Shown piece by piece: positions 1-11,070 of a stretch of DNA of 64,000 nt. The DNA lies in NCBI GenBank assembly GCA_946902875.1, contig OX336343.1:15857596-15921595 (forward strand), in the 5' to 3' direction. The first letter of the stretch is position 1. The number at the start of each line of letters is the position of its first letter. Below the pieces are notes generated by a model. It did no database searches and was not told where the DNA came from. It saw only the letters and a program-made list of their open reading frames with translations. Source of the DNA: Nematopogon swammerdamellus. Its lineage: Eukaryota; Arthropoda; Insecta; Lepidoptera; Adelidae. Both the position numbers and the translations under genes were made by a program.

Positions 1-3000
1 TAAAACTTTTAAACCGTCAATGTCACGCTGTGACTGAGACCGACAGTAGAATCAGTGATGGAAAATTACATTCGTCACATTTTTCGTAACTAAACTGACC
101 AATTAACGGTTTATTTCCCATTATTCCATTAAATTCGGTTTTTTTATTCGATTTCGTTCAATGAGTCAATTGACTTTATTTATTTTTGTATCAGGAACTG
201 GGTTATTTCGTTCTAATAGTTTCAATCCTTGTAGTCAGCCCTTTATAAGAAAAGACAATCACACAATACGAACGCGTCATTAGTAAAAAACTGACATTGA
301 CACATCGTTCTCATTGGCCAAAACATTTGACCTTCGATTCTGCGCAGCCAATCCGCGTCAAAGTCCAGAATAAAGACGAACTCATCAGCAGTATGGCTGT
401 CAGTATAAATGTGACTCTGGAGCGATGCGTTTCCCCTCGCCCGTCCGTTCCAGTTTGTTTACATCGGCACGTCACGATGTTGGTGATCCTGTGGGACCGC
501 CCTCAGCGGCGTGGAGCTACTCGACCCCAGTGACTTGAAGCGGTGGGCGGCGCGGCGTCGGGAGCCTGCCATATCAGTGTAATATCAAGTGTTTATCCAT
601 AGTTAGTCCGAGTGCCCGATCCGGGAACACCTAGGTCACGCGTCGGAATGGTCAGTCGGGTCGCATGCCTGAAGATAGCGCCGGCGTGGGCGTGCCATAC
701 TTATCACGTTCTACTATGCGTACGTGCGTATGTCGTGCCGTGCTGCACAGCTGTTCTCAGATTACCGTTACCGACTATTCTCGTCTTCGGTTCATCTCGC
801 ACCCACCACTCGACAAGCGAGCGTTTGTGCTCTCCAGCGAACTAGATATGAGCGACATCCGACCGACCGACCTACCGACGGTGCCTAGCGATACCGAGCT
901 ACGCATTGAAGGACGACGAGATATGCACATTCACATTATGAGCACAATATGTGCAATTACTTTTTATTCTATGATGTAATGAAATGTGCGCCATACTTGC
1001 AAGCTATTTTGTAAGAATAGGAATTAACCTCTTGTTTTGTTGAAAACCCTCTCATTATTATTATTTTTCGATATTATTCCTTTCCCTCTGGCCTAAAGTA
1101 GTACCGTTTTCAAAGTGTTGGAGCCAAACTTACCCCCTTTCACTTACATTCAATTTTCGCAGTGCGAAAATTCGCAAAATTAATGCGCTTGTGTATTTAT
1201 GTAAACAAAAACATTTAATAAAGTAAGGAAGCCAGATGAATAAACTCTATTTGCACTAATAGCCAACGAAATTATCCACGAAACAACATAAACAAGTGAG
1301 GATTCACTTATTTAGAAGCACAAACATATTTATTGAACTCCGGGAAAAAGAAAACACGGCCGACATTTTTTTAATTTATCTAACCTAAAATTGCCGAATT
1401 ACCCTATGCAAATCATATATTGACGCATAGATGAGGAATTAAACTATTCTAGCGATTAAACTTACCTATAAATGTTAGATAGAAACAGTTTACCATCCTG
1501 CCAGAAAATATGACGTAGGTATAAATTGACAGCGGTCAAAATATTTTTTTTCTTTTGTCCTGGGAATATTTTTAAAGTGTGTTCTATAGGAATGGTAAGG
1601 TTCTAGGTAAATTAGTTTCATCAGGTCATAGGGGTAACAAGATTAACCTCTTGACTCTCACATTTATAAATAATTTTAAAAGATTATGAATCACTCCTGT
1701 ATGTATATATATTCGGGGAAGCCATCTCAAGCTGAGTTCAACACCTCCTTGGATAGACAATAAAATAACATCAAGAGCGTTAGAAAAGGATTGGACTAGA
1801 GACTAGCCGTGCCTGGTTCCAGCAGCATCGTCGCCAATGCTGAGGAAGGTGGGAGGGGTGTAGTGCAATCAGGCGTGCGCAATTTTAAATGTCTCTGGTC
1901 CACTGGTTTTCTAAGATTCTTGAATAACATAAATGTGGTTATTATTGTTCAATGTTTTGGTTTTTGTTTATATAGTTTGTCGGCTTCTTAGTTCCTACCT
2001 CCGCCACAGAATACTAAATAGGTACTGTCGTACCAGAAGCGACACTCCACAAGGCCACATAAAGGAATAGCTACTCTTGCTGAGACGCAATAAAGTGCAA
2101 TTCAGCTCGCAAAGCGCTGCATGCCTAACTCGAATAATAGCCTACATCACGCTTCTCTTTCTATCGCGTAACTCTATCTCTTTTGGCGCCATTCGTATCG
2201 TGTTAGGGTTTTGCCAGTCAGTTGGTATAGAAACAATAAATTGAGAATGTGAACCCTGTTGCTAAAGAAACAGGACGCGTGCGATTCTATGTACCGACGA
2301 CGCGATGTCACAGGCTCACAGCAGTCTAATCTATAACAGGTAGGTAAGTAGACCGTAAAAGACGCGAAATTTTTTTTTTGCGTATGCTGCACACTCGTGT
2401 TACTAGTACTAGTTACTCTATTTACTAGGCAACAACTACTATAACTAGGTACACCTACTTAATTAGGAAACACCTAAAACGATGCCTAAAACTACACGTA
2501 AAATGAACAAAATATAAATATTTCCTATCTTCCAGAATCTTTCGGTAAAGTAAAAAAAGACAATGTTGAGTTCTTCTGTTTATTGAGACAGCCGTACACG
2601 CAACAATTATTATTAGTATTACGATGCTCCAATTGCTTCATTATTATTATATCGAAGAATAGGCACAGAATACTTCATAGGTACTGAATAGAATAGTTCG
2701 TTCCATCCAGGCGATCAACTGTATGCGTGCGCTCGCAAGCGCGGGGCTGCCCGCCGGGTTTTGTACTCTCAGAATATCGCGCGCTGTAGGTGATTATCGC
2801 GGTAGGTATGAAGGAGTGTTTGAGGCCTGCCTCCACTTCCTTTAAGTATTTTATGTCATGAAATGGTGACTTGTCTGTTCGTATTAGGTTTATCTGAATT
2901 AACCGGATGTATCTGCCAGCCAATTAGTCGGAATACCTACATAGACACCGTACCGGAAACAGTGTGTGATGTGATAGTCAATGCTACGGGCAAATAACTG

Positions 3001-3419
3001 CGGAGACCACAGAACCAGCGAGCACTGTTTTCTACTCAGCACCAGCTTTTTTTTAATCTTTTTAAATTTTAGTTTTAATTATTTAAGTAACTATCATATT
3101 TTTTCCCGATGCATTTCTTCTCTTAAGTTATTTAGATCTGAAACATTGTTTGGTTGAATGTATAATGACAGGTCAGCACTATATTTCAGTTACTGAAGTA
3201 TTAACATTTTTAAAATTAATATTAATTAGCATGTTTTTGGGTCACGGAGAGTTGCAGTTTGTTTGCAAAAAAACTGCATACGTAAACTTTTTTGTTATTT
3301 ATTTCATGAATCGGTTTAAAAGAAATATAATAAAACATGGGCTGAAATAAACACGTAAGTGTAAACATTATAAGGAAACAATTCATTATTAATAAGGATT
3401 TTTAATAATTTCAGTCTTG
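1..3419. other. No gene recognised
   Basis: AT-rich DNA except for a CpG-rich patch at about 410-900. The short ORFs here (for example 665-979) show no domain, signal peptide or splice-supported continuation. The CpG-rich patch could be promoter or 5'UTR of an unseen gene, but nothing proves it. Confidence 0.4.
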
Positions 3420-4231
3420 ATAGGTCAGATCTGTAGACTGTTGTTCGTGATCATAAGCCATTCGACCATTGGAGGCTGACCGTGGTTCGGATTCCACGTA
3501 AAACTGTTGGTCCCTTCCCTTCTTACCTTCCTAGTTGGTAGGGTTTAACCCGCCTGGGTTGGTACCACCGCACTAAATGAAAGGTCGGTCGAAACGGCTA
3601 TCTAATTACAGTAGGGTCTCGATAATACGGACCCCTGATAGTCCAGTGATCACGGTAATCTGGACAGCCGGCGGTAGAGGACGCGGGCAGCGGCGCGGCA
3701 AAAGGTCATGAGCCGGCCGACGCATCTGTCTACCAATGCCCCATGACCACACATGTGCGACTTTTCGTCGAATATTAGTTGTATTTTACGCAAGTGGTCG
3801 CGCGATCTATATGCACCGAATACAGCGCTAGAATTGCTGTTTCGTCGCCGTTTCAGTTTTTGTGGGATATTTTGGTAACATATGTGCGAAAAAACAGCGC
3901 CATATAAACACCTTGGACTCTAGTACGAAGTGTGATTTCTCGAGATGATCAATATAGGTGATAGTTACACTGCGATTTCAAGATGTTTGGGATAAGCAGA
4001 TTAATAAAACAATTTCATACTATAATCCAGACGCCTTGGTAATCCGGCATAGCTTGGTTTTTTACTCAGCCGGATTATCAAGGCCGTACTATAGTTCGTG
4101 TTTTCCGTCCAGTTCAGTGCAGCCGGCACGACCTAAGGGAAGCACCGACATGGCACCTAGTTATCCAAAGTGTTATGGGCTGACATCACGGATGTTGCAA
4201 GTGATGCAGCTAACCATATCGTCAATGTTAC
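3420..4231 (+). mobile_element. 5S-type SINE split by a pogo-like MITE
   Basis: The body of the common SINE of this window starts around 3470 (ctgaccgtggttcggattcc) and runs to 3608. It resumes at 4092 (gttcgtgttttccgtccag) and continues to about 4230. The two halves join in register with the intact copy at 10117-10412, showing that the intervening DNA is a later insertion. Confidence 0.8.
3609..4091. mobile_element. pogo/Tigger-like MITE nested in a SINE
   Basis: A 483-bp insertion flanked by TA on both sides. Its ends are imperfect inverted repeats: the left begins cagtagggtctcgataatac, and the reverse complement of the right begins tagtacggccttgataatcc. These resemble pogo-family termini. 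There is no transposase ORF, so it is non-autonomous. Confidence 0.75.
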
Positions 4232-4880
4232 GAAAAGTTTTATTCAATTATATGTAAACTTTATAAAGCCACAAAATAAGTGAAAAATAAGTAGGTATGA
4301 ACTAATATAACTTCCTTCCGCAACACTATTTCCCAACAATATCTCATTTCCGGTGGCTGTGCACAGAATCACTCGACCTAAATCTGAGCTCAGTCAACAT
4401 TATGCATACCTATGACGTCACCTACTATACATTCATAAATCTGGACCAGCGTTCCCCCCTTTGTGGAATAGACGATTGGCTCAGTTCAATTTGTTGAACA
4501 CATCCTAGTGGGTGTGAGTGAGTGAGTTCTAATCAATATTTACCCATTCACTTCAGGGTGGTTTGTTTGCAATAACTTTCTCAAGTTGCGTAAAGTGTTG
4601 GTAGACTTTTGCACCCATTATGTTTGTGTGCATTGCAGAACTTTTGACTGTTGAATTCTAGTCACAAAACTAAAACTATTGCGCTACAATTCCTTTATTG
4701 AAAAAAATATAGACATAGTTTGTGGATTGATTGGTGGTTTGTTTACTTGAAAAATAGTAATTTTAAATCTAAAACAGAAAATTCTATATTTAATAAATTT
4801 TAATAAATATTTTTTATACTTCGGTGTGAGCAATATAAAGCTGTCTTGAACACGCGCTGGTGCGGCGGCGGAGGCTGCGG
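4232..4880. other. Unassigned AT-rich interval
   Basis: No ORF with recognisable similarity, no clear repeat and no splice-supported exon were seen. Confidence 0.4.
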
Positions 4881-4884
4881 CCAG

Positions 4885-5160
4885 TGAGAAGCACAATAAG
4901 TACGAAGATATAAGGTGCAACGACTAGTTCGTGGCCTTCGCCATCGAGACGTTTGGTACGTGGTCGGAGAGGCCAAGGCCTTCATCCTCGAGGTGGGCCC
5001 GGGATGTTGGCAGCTACTGGAAACCAGTGTTGCCTCGCGTATCTCCAACAAAGAGTTAGTCTTGGGCTACAGAGGGGCAACGAGGCCGCCATCCTGGGAA
5101 CCATCCCGGGGACGAGGTCCCTTGAAGAAATGTATAATTTATAAGTTATTTATAATTTTA
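4885..5160 (+). pseudogene. Decayed non-LTR reverse transcriptase C-terminus
   Basis: The + strand reads FVAFAIETFGTW and, after frameshifts, GLQRGNEAAILGTIPGT. These are pieces of the conserved retroelement tail of the form FVPFAVETLGPWG...IQRGNAASVLGT. At least two frameshifts make it non-functional. A second copy lies inverted at 5560-5990. Confidence 0.65.
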
Positions 5161-5294
5161 TTAGATATAAGTTTTATTCATAATTTTTTAAAGGTAAGCA
5201 TAATTTTTAGGTATGCATTACCAATTTTTATACTTTATTTAATACTAGCTGTTGCCCGCGGCTTCGCTCGCGTGAAATTCGTATTTCAAAGAAG

Positions 5295-5490
5295 AATCTA
5301 AGTAACTAAGGGTGAGGCGAGTGAGCTGCGTTCAGGTAAACGATAAATCTTCTCAAATAAAGTAAGCAACTAACGGCGAGGCCGAAGGCCCAGCTGCATC
5401 CTGGAAGACAATAAACCTTCCCGAAGAAAGTAAGTAACTAAGGGCGAGGCCGAAGGCCGAGCTGCGTTCAGGTAAACCAAAAACCCTCTT
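5295..5490 (+). repeat. GGCCGAAGGCC minisatellite, forward
   Basis: About three units of roughly 65 bp containing agtaactaagggcgaggccg followed by aaggccgagctgcg. Units are diverged. Confidence 0.75.
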
Positions 5491-5559
5491 CTGCCTTCGG
5501 GCCTCGCCTTAAATGACTTCCTTTCTTCGATAGCATATAATATCGATTACTCCATCTAT

Positions 5560-5990
5560 TTATTTAATAAAATATATAAAAAAGTAATATTAATAACTAA
5601 ATAATTAAAACCAACCTAACAAACATTAAAATAACTATCATAAAAGGGGCGTTTTCAAATGTTCCTAGAACACTTGCGGCATTACCCCGCTGGATGGCAA
5701 AGCTTACCGTTTGAATGAAGTAGGCCCTTGATTGCGGGACACCGGTTGCGTCCACCAGCAGAGACCCAAGCCTCTTCAAGAAGCTTTTGGCTTCAATGAC
5801 TGCTCCACGGACCGAGGGTTTCAACCGCAAACGCAACAAATTCGAAATCTTGAATTATATATCTATAATATTTATTGCGTTTGAGGCTGTCCGCCCAGGC
5901 CTCGGCCGCGCCGGCCGGTCTTGAAGTGTCCGAACGTGACTTGGAGCCAATGTGAGAACACAAATGGCGTTCCACATCAAAGACCTACCC
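5560..5990 (-). pseudogene. Non-LTR retroelement 3' end, RT tail fragment
   Basis: The minus strand reads FEFVAFAVETLGPWS and, after a frame change, EAKSFLKRLGSLLVDATGVP, then FAIQRGNAASVLGTFE. This is the conserved C-terminal block of a non-LTR reverse transcriptase ORF. AT-rich 3' sequence lies to the left. It is more complete than the homologous fragment at 4885-5160. Confidence 0.7.
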
Positions 5991-6129
5991 TTGGCCCATG
6001 GAACTAAGGTGATACCATCGGGCCTCTTGCCATCCAGCCGGGAATAACCGCAAGGTTTTAGGATGCACGGTATGTTTGCCGTCAGAAGCGTGGACTTTAT
6101 AATAAAATTTAAATTAATTTAACTCAATC

Positions 6130-6690
6130 TTAATATTGCTTAGTTACCTACTTTATTCGAGATGGTTTAGCTTCATCCAGAACGCATCTCGGCCTTCGGC
6201 CTCGCCTTAGTTACTTACTTTCTTCAAGAAGGTTTACCTTCTTCCTGAACGCAGCTCGGCCTTCGGCCTAGCCCTTAGTTAATTGCTTTCTTCGATATGG
6301 TTTATTATTTATCAGAATGTAGCTCGGCCTTCGGCCTCGCCTTAGTTACTTACTTTCTTCAAGATGGTTCAGCTTCTTCCTGAACGCAGCTCGGCCTTCG
6401 GTCTCGCCCTAGTTACTCGCTTTCTCCGAGATGGTTTATTATTTATCAGAACGTAGCTCGGCCTTCGGCCTCGCCTTAGTTACTTACTTTCTTCAAGATG
6501 GTTTAGCTTCTTCCTGAACGCTGCTCGGCCTGCGGCCTGCCCATAGTTACTTACTTCATTCAAGAAAGAATGTTTTTTTTCTTCCTGAACTCAGCTCCGA
6601 CTTCCGCCTCGCCCTTAGTTACTTTCATCGAGAAAGAATATCGTTTACGTGAGCGCAGATGCGCCTTCGGCTCCGCCTTTAGTTACTTAC
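6130..6690 (-). repeat. GGCCGAAGGCC minisatellite, inverted
   Basis: About eight units of 62-71 bp, each with ctcggccttcggcctcgcc followed by ttagttacttactttcttc. This is the reverse complement of the units at 5295-5490, so the two arrays flank the retroelement fragment in opposite orientation. Confidence 0.85.
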
Positions 6691-7069
6691 TTTTTTTTTT
6701 AATACGAATTTCACGCTAGCGAAGCCGCGAGCAACAGAAATATAAATTGCACCAATGACAGCGACAAAAGTTCGACTTCAATTTTTTTATTTTTTTATTT
6801 ATCAAACATTTTGTCACCGGCCAGCTCACGTCGAGATGATAGTTCTCCGTTGTCAACTTGTCATTTAAATTTTATAATAATTTTAATTTTTATTATATTT
6901 TTTTGTTTATTATGTTAATCCGGGATATACACTGTCACTATACAAAGTTTCGTCAAATTCCGTTCAGTGGTTTTTGCGTGATGCGCGTACAGACAAAGAG
7001 AGATTATTAATTTAACGATTTTATTATATGTATAGATTTCTATAACTACATAAATACCGTGAATAATAA

Positions 7070-7228
7070 TAATATCCCGACAATCAGGGTAAGCAGAGTA
7101 ATCGGTATTGTACTTTGTGTTTTTTTAAATTACAGCACAACACTGACCACCCCGTTTAGCAATATATTAGGACAAGATAACTATCAAGCGGCATGTAAGT
7201 AAGGCATGAAGACCCACCTGTTGCATGA
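7070..7228 (-). repeat. Interspersed repeat, inverse of 33150-33318
   Basis: tcccgacaatcagggtaagc through ttacagcacaacactgacca is the reverse complement of a segment inside the MITE at 32723-33433. There are two diverged copies in one window; the family is unknown to me. Confidence 0.65.
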
Positions 7229-8500
7229 CTCTTATATGTATTCATGTTCATGATTTCTATAAGAACATTAAATAAACTTAAAACTGGGGGAATGGTAGTG
7301 CCCTGCCAAGTTTGAGCGCCAGAGGCACTCCCACACTACCCTTTTACTGGATATGAAACTAATAGACACCCTATAATAATATTTCTTTCAAAGAGCAAAA
7401 TGTTGAACAGCTATGGCACACATTTTTTAACACTTTAACAGCGGCGTATTATAATTCCCTAGGACGCGGGCGATTTTCAGCATTATTGGTTAGCTTATAG
7501 AAAAATAAGTAATGAAGATTTTTTATTAAATAACAGGCAAATCTTTGTATTTTAGGATAATAAATAAAACAATTATATTTATATTATTGATTTACCACAA
7601 GCGATATAAAAATGTAGGTTTTACAAAAAAAAATCGCAAACAAAAAATACGCTCTGTCGTAGCTCGCGGCGCACTGAGTAGCGGCGCTCGAGAGTCGTCC
7701 CCGTGCAACTCTAAACTCTCGACATCTTATAGATGAATTGTATATGTATGTGTATACACGAAACGCAGATCGCAAACAGTGCTCGTGATTTTAGAAAGAA
7801 CAGTGCAAAATCTGATGACGAGTCATATTCGTGATCTGCGAGCTACAGAAAACATACCATCGCGAGCGCTGTTCGTGATCCGCTGTTAACGTGTTAAAGG
7901 TACATTTTGTCAGCTCCTCAACTCGTAGCTAGTAGGGAACCAGAATTTTACTAAATGTGATCCCGTGTGATCTTTCCTGACTTCGTTAAGGACTTAAATG
8001 ATGAGCAAGAATCATATTATGTGAGCACGTATATGACGTGCATTATTCAGTTGAGTGATTCCCCATACGCTTCTGTTAGGGTCTATGTTGATGTACAGAC
8101 AAGCTGTGTAAACTCTTTGTGCAGCGTTCATGAAAAACATACTTATGTCAAACATGGACACTTTCAAAATCAGTATTCAAAGCGGCAGAAGGAGGTAGGC
8201 GGAGAGTGGTTATGTTTCGTGTGGTCGGTGTGGCACAAAGACGAAATTACAAATATAAATTTGTGCCTGCCACACTTGTGAACTGCTAGTTAGAAGCGGT
8301 CTGTTGCAAATTTATTTATTTTGTTTTATTTATTTATTTCTTTGGAGACCTACGAGTGACATATAAAAATTACTTAATAATAGGTACATTTAGTATTGTG
8401 TTACCCAGCACCGTATCCCACAAATTAAATATAAGAAAATTAAAGTTAGGTAAATTATACCAATTTTTTTTTAAATCTAATTAAGGCAAGAAAGATGAAA
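7229..8500. other. Unassigned interval
   Basis: Short ORFs only (for example 7967-8281, 104 codons, no motif recognised). No splice-supported gene. Confidence 0.4.
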
Positions 8501-8504
8501 GAAC

Positions 8505-8891
8505 AAGTGCGAGTCGAACTCGCGCACCGAGGGTTCCGTATCGCCATGTCATGGTTAGCGCCACTCACGCCATCTATGGCGTGTTATGAAATGCTTCATA
8601 TTAGTTAAATGTCATGATTAGTTAAACTGCTTCACGCTCTATTCGGTAGATGGTGCGCTACACTTTTTTGGTTTCTTCTATGGGAACCCCCGTGAATTTT
8701 TTACTTTTTCTTATTTTTATTATTTTTTGTTATATTGGCCATAATAACACATATTTTGTGAAAATTTCAACGGGCTACCTATTACGGTTCAAGAGATACA
8801 GCCCTCGGACAGGCAGACGGACGGACGGACGGACAGACAGACAGCGTAGGCTTAGTAATAGGATCCCGTACCGGATACGGAACCCTAAATA
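8505..8891 (+). repeat. Lepidopteran microsatellite-associated repeat, copy 1
   Basis: It starts near cgcgcaccgagggttccgta, includes tttcaacgggctacctatta and a (GACG/GACA)n tract at 8813-8846, and ends ccggatacggaaccctaaat. Related copies lie at 31640-31927 (minus) and 50905-51587 (plus). It has no coding capacity. Confidence 0.8.
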
Positions 8892-9345
8892 GACGAACTA
8901 AAGGTACTCACACACTATACAGTCGTAAAGCAACAGTAGGAGACCACTGTAATAAGCACAAGCATGAATTCAAAACTGAATATGAATCATACAATTGTGC
9001 ATTGCATAAAGGTATTATGTTGGGTGTAAAGTAACATTTGTGCAGGATATAGTGGCCAGCATACATAAGCGCTTATGTAATGCTAAAACTTTATTAAACG
9101 GAAATAAAAATGTAGATTTAGAAAACATCTTCTTTTTCTTTCGTAGGTAAGTCACATTATTTTATTGACGAAAAGTTGGCAACCCTATCTTGAACACATG
9201 TTGCTTTATTAGGCACTCGCGTGCCTTCCGTTTTGTTTTGTCTAACTAATAAATTGGAAATTGGGTATGTGTGAGTGTTCTTTTCCGAAAACTGAAAATT
9301 CGAAGAGTATTTTTGGATACTTCATGTATAAGCTTCGTCAGCCTC
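8892..9345. other. Unassigned AT-rich interval
   Basis: No recognisable gene or repeat. Confidence 0.4.
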
Positions 9346-9450
9346 GGTAGCTCAGTGGTGCGGTCGGTCGACTGTTGTTAAGCAACCCTGAGCGCGGCTA
9401 GTACTTGGATGGGTGACCGACCGTGTAATGTGAATCGCATGGTACAGGGA
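9346..9450 (+). mobile_element. Solitary SINE head with 5S rRNA-like promoter
   Basis: ttaagcaaccctgagcgcgg followed by ctagtacttggatgggtgac reproduces the internal promoter part (box A to box C) of 5S rRNA. It is preceded by tcggtagctcagtggtgcgg. The SINE body is absent, so this is a 5' fragment. Confidence 0.7.
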
Positions 9451-9799
9451 AATTTTGTGTATTTCATATTCATAATACAGAATCTTTGGCGATAAAGCTC
9501 TGAGGAAGTGCGTATGCTCCACATCTTACTGAATAGACTTTATTTAAACATCCAAGTCATGATATTTCGTAAAAAGTTCATTTCCGTTTCTAGAATGTTC
9601 CAGTAAAAATATAAAGAAATGTATTGTTTAAAAATATAAAGAAATCTATTGTTTCCGCCAGAATGTGCGTATCATACGTGCTGGTCCAAACTGACGAATA
9701 ATTCCGAGATAGTTCAGCAGCCAGTTCATCCTAGCCGCTCGACCAGACCAGTCAGTTTGCCTTGTATTCTTGCCTACGGCCCCGGTAGAATATATTTTC

Positions 9800-10116
9800 C
9801 TTTTTATTAAAGTTAAAAGTGAATAAATAATTACAAATTAATAAGTACAAAGAAGTTTCCATCATTTAACTAAAGTAAATCTCCACCCAATTACCACCAC
9901 GTAACAAATTAGTTAAAGTGAATAAATAATTACAAATTAAAAAGTACAAAGAAGTTTCCATCATTTGGAGCACTGACATGGCACCTAGTTCACCCGGTGT
10001 TATGGGCTGACATCACGGACGTTGTAGGTGATGTAGCCAACCGTGTCAGTACCCATAAAAAAAATAATAATAATTTAACTAAAGTAAATCTCCACCCAAT
10101 TACCACCACGTAACAA
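9800..10116 (+). repeat. Local duplication of about 97 bp, second copy broken by a SINE tail
   Basis: The stretch from about 9819 (gtgaataaataattacaaat) to the cacgtaacaa at about 9906 occurs again at about 9918-10116. The second copy is interrupted by a SINE 3' end at 9967-10077, after which tttaactaaagtaaatctcc resumes. Confidence 0.7.
9967..10077 (+). mobile_element. SINE 3' end
   Basis: ggagcactgacatggcacct through gtagccaaccgtgtcagtac, then ccataaaaaaaa: the 3' third and A-tail of the window's 5S-type SINE, 5' truncated. Confidence 0.8.
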
Positions 10117-10412
10117 CCGCTCGACCGTTGGAGGCTGACCGTGGTTCGGATTCCACGTTAAACTGTAGGCCCCTTCCCTTCTTACCTTACTAGGTGGTAG
10201 GGTTTATCCCGCCCGAGTTGGTACCACCGCACTGACCGAAACGTCGGTCGAAACGACTATGTAAATAATTCGTGTTTTCCGTCCAGTTCAGTGTAGCCGA
10301 TATGAAATTAAGGGAAGCACTGACATGGCACCTAGTTTACCCGGTGTTATGGGCTGGCATCACGGATGTTGTAGATGATGTAGCCAACCGTGTCAGTATC
10401 CATAAAAAAAAA
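10117..10412 (+). mobile_element. 5S-type SINE body, near complete
   Basis: It runs from ccgctcgaccgttggaggct to an A-tail after gtgtcagtatccat. It contains the landmarks ggtagggttt...cccgcccg, gtaccaccgcactga and gttttccgtccagttcagtg. It lacks the 5S head. It is the best reference copy for the split SINE at 3420-4231. Confidence 0.85.
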
Positions 10413-11070
10413 ATTAATAAGTGAAAGTATAAATTATGCAGACCAAAAATAATATATTCTTACTTTATTGTAAGGTATGATTGGCAGCCCTAGTGCAGAA
10501 CAATGGCGGTTCTAACCTGTCCTGTTGTATTCTTTGCTGATGATAATATTCACTAGTGTGTTGCAACAAGATCGGACGGGATGACTAACTTGCTTTAACA
10601 AAAAACTAACGAAGATAAGCGCATGTACCTATAGGCCAAGTGAGAGGACGCATTATCTCTGTTAAAGCATCACCTTAATTTACTTTAATTTAATCTATTC
10701 ACAGCTAAGTCTTACAGCTTATCCGCCGATCACTTACATTTTAACATCATACGAATATATTTTTTTAATAGGTGATAACTTTTTGGCTCTCAAAATGTGT
10801 TTGCCTTTAATTAGGTATGTTTGCAGTTGACACACAGATTTCATATTATTAACCGACATGCGCATTTCTTCAAACTGTCGGTGTGTTCAAAAGGTATTTT
10901 TTTTAAACGGTTTTATTTAGCTTGACTCCGTATATTTGTTTGTTTGTTTGTTACTATCTTTGTTTCAAATCTTGCGACAACTTTTTCAACTACTTCTACT
11001 GAACCGATTTTTATGAAACTTTGCACACACATTGAGTTTTCGTGACAATACAATATTATGATAATTTCAA
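10413..11070. other. Unassigned interval with Helitron-like flank
   Basis: 10413-10910 shows no gene. 10911-11070 (a TTTG run, then ctgaaccgatttttatgaaa) resembles sequence often found in non-coding ends of insect transposons. It leads straight into the tandem array, so it may belong to the same element. Confidence 0.4.

Larger units (their letters stand above)
5244..7037 (+). mobile_element. Composite repeat with CTAGCTGTTGCCCGCGGC head
   Basis: It begins with the very common insect repeat head ctagctgttgcccgcggctt. It ends with the matching tail (ttccgttcagtggtttttgc, then ttatatgtatagat). Inside is an inverted copy of the head at 6701-6737, two minisatellites and a retroelement tail, so it is several nested insertions. 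There is no intact ORF. Confidence 0.6.

Noticed and set aside
648..670. ATG GTC AGT CGG (MVSR) as the BTAF1 start exon
   Set aside because: The donor would leave the wrong phase for exon 2 and is not canonical. The 15612 site fits phase, family sequence and position.
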